The notes beneath the pieces were generated by a model. That model was not told the DNA's origin. It searched no databases and saw only the letters and a program-made list of their open reading frames with translations. The position numbers and the translations under genes are program-made. A stretch of 64,000 bases of DNA from Erysipelothrix anatis. Lineage in GTDB: Bacteria > Bacillota_I > Bacilli_A > Erysipelotrichales > Erysipelotrichaceae. Positions 59,620 to 64,000 of the stretch are shown piece after piece (the stretch's first letter is position 1; each line of letters begins with the position of its first letter). The DNA is taken from NCBI RefSeq assembly GCF_009828745.1, contig NZ_WTSX01000004.1:1-64000 (forward strand), read 5' to 3'.

Positions 59620-59656
59620 ATTAAAAGGTCTTGCTCAATGCAAGACCTTTTAAGCA
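59620..59656 (-). terminator. Terminator or attenuator between PTS IIC and the following genes
   Basis: AAAAGGTCTTG-N7-CAAGACCTTTT hairpin followed by TTTT on the - strand; it reduces read-through from the PTS gene. Confidence 0.6.
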
Positions 59657-59669
59657 TTTATTGTATTTA

Positions 59670-60950
59670 TTATTTACCTTGTTCTTCAGCAACCAATGAG
59701 TTGTCATAGATTTTGTAGAATGGTAAGTACATTAGAGTAGCAATGATAATTAGAACGATGCTAAGTACGGCTGCTCTCCAATCAAATCCTGTAGCCATGT
59801 AAGCACCGATTGGTCCAGGCAATGTCCATGGCGCAATTTGTGTTACTTGGTTTACGAATCCCCATTTTGTTGCAAACCATGCAATTGTACCAAGTACAAG
59901 TGGTGTTACGACAAATGGAATCATTAAGACAGGGTTCATAACAACAGGTGTACCGAACATTAATGGTTCGTTGATGTTGAATAAAGCAGGAACGAATACT
60001 GTTTTACCTAATGATTTTGAGAATGCTGATTTACCAACAATAAGCATTGATAATGCAAGTCCGATTGTTGCTCCTGATCCACCGATGTAGATGAACCATT
60101 GGAAGAAAGGCTCAGCAGCAATAGCTGGTAATGCTTGCCCTGCTTCTAAAGCGATTTGGTTGTTTTCTAATAATACAACCCAGATTGGACGTGCGATGTT
60201 TCCGACGATTGATGCACCGTGGATACCAAATACCCAGAAGAATGAGTTCAAGAATGTTTGAATCATTACTGAAGCGTAGCTGTCAGCTGCTGAGATAAGT
60301 GGTGATACTAATTGAGCAATAAATGTATGCCAGTTAAAGCCTAACCAGTAAGTAATTGATCCGAAAAGGATTAATACGATTGTTGTTGGGAATAAAGCTT
60401 CAAATGAACGTGCAACTGATGGGGGCACTTGTTCTGGCATTGAAATTTTAATTCCTGAACGGTCTGTAAATCTGAAGATTTCAACTGCTAACATTGATGT
60501 AAGGATTGCTACGAACATTCCTCCACCACCAAGGTTTGCCATTGGTAATACCCAGCCAGCGATTCCAGCATTTAAAGTTGCAGGAACGTTTACAGGTGTG
60601 AAAGTTAGTAAGAATGCAAGTGTACCTAAGATACCACCTGACAATCCGTCTAAGTCATATGACTCAGCTAAGCTGAAGCCAATACCAAATGTTGCATATA
60701 ATGCCATGATTCCCATTGATAAACGGTAAGGCAATACGATGTTTGCAGCATTTTCTTTCAAGAAAATTTGAATTCCCCAGTCTGCAGGGAAAGGTAAGTT
60801 TCCTCCAATAATTAAGAAGAACGAACCGACGATGATGATTGGCAATGTAGCAACCATTCCGTCACGAATTGCTCGCAAATGTCTCTGGTTTGCAAGTTTC
60901 GTCATTGGACCACCAAGTTTTTGGTCCATGAAATTTGTTAAAGCTTCCAT
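59670..60950 (-). CDS. PTS lactose/cellobiose-family IIC permease
   Basis: About 426 residues from the ATG near 60950, the codon with the best ribosome binding site; a longer frame starts at 60974. Ten or so membrane helices and the family's 'FNINEPLMFGTPVVMNP' loop. Lacks IIA and IIB domains; family IIA and IIB genes are at 27948 and 27015. A perfect cre site (61003-61016) and a 16-base palindrome (about 60964-60979) precede it. Context with MupG suggests a wall-derived disaccharide or chitobiose. Confidence 0.88.
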   Translation of the reverse strand: MEALTNFMDQKLGGPMTKLANQRHLRAIRDGMVATLPIIIVGSFFLIIGGNLPFPADWGIQIFLKENAANIVLPYRLSMGIMALYATFGIGFSLAESYDLDGLSGGILGTLAFLLTFTPVNVPATLNAGIAGWVLPMANLGGGGMFVAILTSMLAVEIFRFTDRSGIKISMPEQVPPSVARSFEALFPTTIVLILFGSITYWLGFNWHTFIAQLVSPLISAADSYASVMIQTFLNSFFWVFGIHGASIVGNIARPIWVVLLENNQIALEAGQALPAIAAEPFFQWFIYIGGSGATIGLALSMLIVGKSAFSKSLGKTVFVPALFNINEPLMFGTPVVMNPVLMIPFVVTPLVLGTIAWFATKWGFVNQVTQIAPWTLPGPIGAYMATGFDWRAAVLSIVLIIIATLMYLPFYKIYDNSLVAEEQGK

Positions 60951-60963
60951 ATTCTCTCCTCTC

Positions 60964-60979
60964 GATACATGCATGTATC
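60964..60979. promoter_or_regulatory. 16-base palindrome before the PTS IIC gene
   Basis: GATACATG-CATGTATC, fully symmetric, close to the ribosome binding site; a GntR/TreR-type operator is plausible. It overlaps the longer possible start. Confidence 0.45.
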
Positions 60980-61002
60980 AACAGTATTAGTTTACTCATT
61001 TA

Positions 61003-61016
61003 TGTAAGCGATGTCA
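61003..61016. promoter_or_regulatory. Perfect cre (CcpA) site before the PTS IIC gene
   Basis: TGTAAGCGATGTCA agrees with TGWAANCGNTNWCA at all fixed positions. Confidence 0.7.
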
Positions 61017-61110
61017 ACGATATTTCACTCATTCACACATTCGGATGAAATATTATTACCCCTAAGCCATTTCTTGTCATTTTTAATCGAAAATAATCAA
61101 CTCGAGTAAA

Positions 61111-61137
61111 GAAAAAGCTATCCGAAGATAGCTTTTG
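61111..61137 (-). terminator. Terminator after rplQ
   Basis: AAAAGCTATC-TTCG-GATAGCTTTT followed by TCTTT on the - strand. Confidence 0.7.
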
Positions 61138-61146
61138 AATCGAATA

Positions 61147-61509
61147 TTAAACGAATTCGATGATTGCCATTGGAGCAGCATCACCACGACGCATTTCAGT
61201 TTTGATTACGCGTGTGTATCCACCTTGACGATCAGCATATTTTGGTCCGATTTCATCAAAGAGTTTTTGTAAAGCTGTTTGGCCTGTTTTCTCGTCAGCT
61301 ACAACGTTAAATACGATACGAGCTGCTTGACGACGTGCGTGAAGATCACCACGTTTTGCAAGTGTTACGAGTTTGTCAGCTACTGAACGAAGTTCTTTAG
61401 CTTTCATTTCTGTTGTTTCAATACGTCCTGAGACGATTAAACTTGTTGAAAGGTTACGAAGTAACGCTTTACGATGAGCGGCGTCACGACCTAATTTACG
61501 GTTTCTCAT
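61147..61509 (-). CDS. rplQ: Ribosomal protein L17
   Basis: 120 residues, '[22 protein letters not shown]' N-terminus and '[25 protein letters not shown]' C-terminus. Last gene of the S13-S11-rpoA-L17 block, 11 bases after rpoA. Confidence 0.97.
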   Translation of the reverse strand: MRNRKLGRDAAHRKALLRNLSTSLIVSGRIETTEMKAKELRSVADKLVTLAKRGDLHARRQAARIVFNVVADEKTGQTALQKLFDEIGPKYADRQGGYTRVIKTEMRRGDAAPMAIIEFV

Positions 61510-61520
61510 TCTATATCCTC

Positions 61521-62480
61521 CTATTCAAATGATTTAAAGCCTAGTCCAAGATCATGGAGTTTGTCTTTAACTTCTTTTAATGACTTTTTACCCAGGTTAC
61601 GGATACGCATCATTTCATCCTCTGATTTGAGTGTTAACTCTTCAACAGTTTGGATTCCTGCACGTTTGAGGCAGTTATATGAACGTACTGATAGATCGAG
61701 ATCTTCGATCATCATTGTGGACATAGGATTTTCAACACCTGATACATCAGGGCGAATTACTGACTCACTTTCGTAAACTGAATCTTTGATTGCTACGATT
61801 TGTTCCAAGTGATCCATTAAGATTTTTGAACCTAATGATAGTGCAACTTGAGGTTGTACTGCTCCATTTGTCCAAATTTCCATAATTAAACGATCATACT
61901 TTGAATCTTGACCAACGCGTGTTGGCTCGACAAGATATTTAACTCTTTCGATTGGAGTATAAATAGAATCTGTGAAAATCGTGCCAATCCCTTGGGATGC
62001 GTTTTGATAGATTAGTTTGTTCTCATCGGAACTAACATAACCACGACCATTACGAGCTTTCAGTTCCATTTCTAAAACAGCACCTTCAGCTAATGTAGCG
62101 ATAATGTGATCTTTATTCAAGATTTCCACATTTGTTGGGCATTCAATGTCAGCTGCGGTTACAACCTTTGGACCTTTTTGTGATATACGAAGTGTATATA
62201 CTTCATCATCTGCAATATTAATTACAAGGTCTTTTACATTTAAAACAATACCAGTTACATCTTCTCCGACTCCAGCAATTGATGTGAACTCATGGTAAAC
62301 ACCTTCAATTTTAATTGAATAAACTGCTGCGCCTGGTAGTGATGAAAGAAGTACGCGTCTTAAGGCATTTCCGATTGTATTTCCGAACCCTCTTTCGAGA
62401 GGCTCGATTACAAACTTACCGTAATTTGCTGTTTCATCGAATTCTTTAACTTCAAATTTCGCACGTTCAAACTTGTTCAT
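61521..62480 (-). CDS. rpoA: RNA polymerase alpha subunit
   Basis: 319 residues. N-terminal domain with '[24 protein letters not shown]' and the C-terminal domain with '[44 protein letters not shown]' that binds UP elements and activators. Complete by length. Lies 40 bases after rpsK. Confidence 0.97.
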   Translation of the reverse strand: MNKFERAKFEVKEFDETANYGKFVIEPLERGFGNTIGNALRRVLLSSLPGAAVYSIKIEGVYHEFTSIAGVGEDVTGIVLNVKDLVINIADDEVYTLRISQKGPKVVTAADIECPTNVEILNKDHIIATLAEGAVLEMELKARNGRGYVSSDENKLIYQNASQGIGTIFTDSIYTPIERVKYLVEPTRVGQDSKYDRLIMEIWTNGAVQPQVALSLGSKILMDHLEQIVAIKDSVYESESVIRPDVSGVENPMSTMMIEDLDLSVRSYNCLKRAGIQTVEELTLKSEDEMMRIRNLGKKSLKEVKDKLHDLGLGFKSFE

Positions 62481-62520
62481 CTATGAATACCTCCTGGTTT
62501 TTTTTACTAGTTTAAAAATT

Positions 62521-62910
62521 TTATCCACGTGGACGTTTTGGTGGACGGCATCCGTTATGTGGAACTGGAGTAACGTCGTTAATTACGCTAATCTCAAGAC
62601 CAGCAACTTGTAATGCACGAACTGCTGACTCACGTCCAGGACCAGGTCCTTTAACACTTACTTCTACAGTTTTCATTCCATGATCAACTGCCGCTCTTGC
62701 TGCTGCTTCTGAAGCCATTTGAGCTGCATATGGTGTTGACTTACGTGAACCCTTAAATCCAAGAGCCCCAGCACTTGACCAAGCGAGAACATTTCCTTGT
62801 TCATCCGAAATTGTAACGATTGTGTTGTTAAATGTCGAATGGATATGTGCAACTCCGCGAGCTATATTCTTGCGGACACGGCGTTTACGTGTAACTTTTT
62901 GCTTTGCCAT
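62521..62910 (-). CDS. rpsK: Ribosomal protein S11
   Basis: 129 residues. '[51 protein letters not shown]' and '[13 protein letters not shown]' are diagnostic. The ribosome binding site precedes the ATG. Confidence 0.97.
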   Translation of the reverse strand: MAKQKVTRKRRVRKNIARGVAHIHSTFNNTIVTISDEQGNVLAWSSAGALGFKGSRKSTPYAAQMASEAAARAAVDHGMKTVEVSVKGPGPGRESAVRALQVAGLEISVINDVTPVPHNGCRPPKRPRG

Positions 62911-62930
62911 TATGATTTCCTCCTACTTAA

Positions 62931-63296
62931 TTATTTTTTCTTGTTCGCAACTGTACGACGAGGTCCTTTACGTGTACGTGCATTTGTTTTTGTACGTTGT
63001 CCACGAACTGGTAATCCACGACGGTGGCGGATTCCACGGAAGCTTCCGATTTCCATGAGACGTTTGATGTTAAGGTTTACTTCACGACGAAGATCCCCTT
63101 CAACTTTGATTTGTTCTACTTCACGACGAATTGCGTTAACTTGATCTTCAGTTAGATCTTTAACACGGATGTTCTCATCAATGTTTGTTTTCGCTAAGAT
63201 TTCTTGTGATGTTGGTAAACCAACTCCGTAGATATATGTTAATGAGACAACTACACGTTTGTTACGTGGAATGTCAATTCCTGCTATACGAGCCAT
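62931..63296 (-). CDS. rpsM: Ribosomal protein S13
   Basis: 121 residues. '[26 protein letters not shown]' and '[32 protein letters not shown]' are diagnostic. Follows rpmJ by 15 bases in the alpha operon. Confidence 0.97.
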   Translation of the reverse strand: MARIAGIDIPRNKRVVVSLTYIYGVGLPTSQEILAKTNIDENIRVKDLTEDQVNAIRREVEQIKVEGDLRREVNLNIKRLMEIGSFRGIRHRRGLPVRGQRTKTNARTRKGPRRTVANKKK

Positions 63297-63311
63297 TAAT
63301 ATGACGTCCTC

Positions 63312-63425
63312 CTATCCTTGTCTTTGTTTGTGTTTTGGATTTTCACAAATTATCATTACTCTACCATTGCGTCGAATAACTCTACATTTTTCACACATTG
63401 GTTTTACAGATGGTCTTACTTTCAT
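63312..63425 (-). CDS. rpmJ: Ribosomal protein L36
   Basis: 37 residues, ATG 63425 to TAG 63312: begins [20 protein letters not shown] and ends [10 protein letters not shown]. The zinc-ribbon pattern (C-x2-C, then C and H) is intact. AGGAGG lies upstream. It fills the gap between infA and rpsM as in Bacillus. Confidence 0.93.
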   Translation of the reverse strand: MKVRPSVKPMCEKCRVIRRNGRVMIICENPKHKQRQG

Positions 63426-63446
63426 AGTATATCCTCCTAAAACTAT

Positions 63447-63665
63447 CTATTTATGTCTAAATGTAATGCGCCCACGTGATAAATCGTAAGGCGAAATCTC
63501 AACAGTCACGCGGTCTCCCGGTAAAATGCGAATGTAGTGCATACGGATTTTACCAGATACGTGAGCTAAAATTTCATGACCATTACTGAGTTCCACCTTA
63601 AACATTGCACCTGGCAATGTATCAAGTACTACTCCATCTACTTCAATTACGTTTTCTTTGCTCAT
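63447..63665 (-). CDS. infA: Translation initiation factor IF-1
   Basis: 72 residues, one OB fold: '[64 protein letters not shown]'. Its start overlaps the map stop (ATGA). Confidence 0.97.
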   Translation of the reverse strand: MSKENVIEVDGVVLDTLPGAMFKVELSNGHEILAHVSGKIRMHYIRILPGDRVTVEISPYDLSRGRITFRHK

Positions 63666-64000
63666 GAGTGTTTATATGCCTCCTTTGTTCGAGTGAGAAT
63701 TTCAAATTCATTCTCTAGAATTAGTACAGTATGTTCAAAATGAGCTGTCAACGATCGATCTGCGGAAACCACATTCCAACCATCTTCAAGTACTTCTGTT
63801 TTACTTGTACCAACTTGAACCATTGGTTCAATAGCGATAACCATATTTTTTCTAAGTAATGCACCTTTTCCAGGTACCCCTACATTAGGGACATAAGGAG
63901 CTTCATGCATTGATGTTCCTAAGCCATGTCCTGAATATTCAACAGGTAAACCATAACCATGTGGTGTAACAACGCTCATAACTGCATGACCGATATCACC
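63662..64000 (-). CDS. map: Methionine aminopeptidase, partial
   Basis: Only the C-terminal part (about 113 residues) is in the window; the gene runs off the right edge. '[26 protein letters not shown]' with the metal-binding His, 'IAIEPM' and 'FEHTVLI' are the M24A signature. The last bases before the edge encode GDIGHAV, in frame. Removes the N-terminal Met from new proteins; the map-infA-rpmJ-rpsM order is conserved. Confidence 0.93.
   Translation of the reverse strand, partial: GDIGHAVMSVVTPHGYGLPVEYSGHGLGTSMHEAPYVPNVGVPGKGALLRKNMVIAIEPMVQVGTSKTEVLEDGWNVVSADRSLTAHFEHTVLILENEFEILTRTKEAYKHS

Overview
The window is a low-GC Firmicute chromosome segment. Gene content and order (ecfA1-ecfA2-ecfT-truA-rplM-rpsI next to map-infA-rpmJ-rpsM-rpsK-rpoA-rplQ, cvpA-mutS2-uvrC-murI, a complete PDH operon, lactose/cellobiose-type PTS parts) suggest a member of the Erysipelotrichia, most probably Erysipelothrix. 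That name is an inference from gene content, not a database result.

Layout. (1) 1-12390 is the right arm of a prophage or related integrative element. It holds an integrase (11295-12314) abutting tRNA-Arg(TCT), a cI-like repressor with an ImmA-type peptidase and a membrane protein on the + strand, a divergent cro-like gene with an operator array, an early/replication arm on the - strand (BRO-type antirepressor, DnaD-like replication protein, G39P-like helicase loader, PcfK and PcfJ-like proteins) and a cargo island. The island carries a second tyrosine recombinase, a muramidase-like exported protein, and an Abi_2 HEPN abortive-infection gene behind a short structured, terminator-ended RNA. 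The rest of the element lies to the left of the window. (2) 12390-24300 is housekeeping: tRNA-Arg, phosphodiesterase, murI, uvrC, mutS2, cvpA, divergent rnhC, dCMP deaminase, a rhomboid-fold protein without catalytic residues, rluD, lspA, esterase, isochorismatase-type hydrolase, tRNA-Leu. (3) 24300-36350 is a mosaic of small units: an RpiR regulator, coaD with a leader or sRNA, flavodoxin, PTS IIB and IIA, a TetR-controlled gene fusing branched-chain polyamine synthase (BpsA) to AdoMet decarboxylase (SpeD), two tandem Na/Pi transporters, and tRNAs. (4) 36657-47090 is redox and pyruvate metabolism: NADH oxidase, then pdhABCD, an orphan PTS IIC-like permease, ptb-buk and a LysR gene as one CcpA-marked operon. 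(5) 48150-50440 has repeated tRNA-Ala/tRNA-Ile genes, two rhodaneses under a CsoR/CstR-type operator, and a CatB/Vat-type acetyltransferase with a leader peptide and a hairpin masking its ribosome binding site. (6) 50620-64000 holds ribosomal, ECF-transporter and RNA polymerase genes plus a PTS/MupG/sugar-kinase cell-wall-sugar unit.

Working together: PDH plus Ptb-Buk could turn 2-oxo acids into acyl phosphate and ATP while NADH oxidase regenerates NAD+. PTS IIA, IIB and IIC are scattered but may form one transporter feeding MupG and the BadF-type kinase. The least described items are the BpsA-SpeD fusion with a repeated TetR operator, the acetyltransferase attenuator, the Abi_2 RNA leader and the UCCUC-rich candidate sRNA before coaD.
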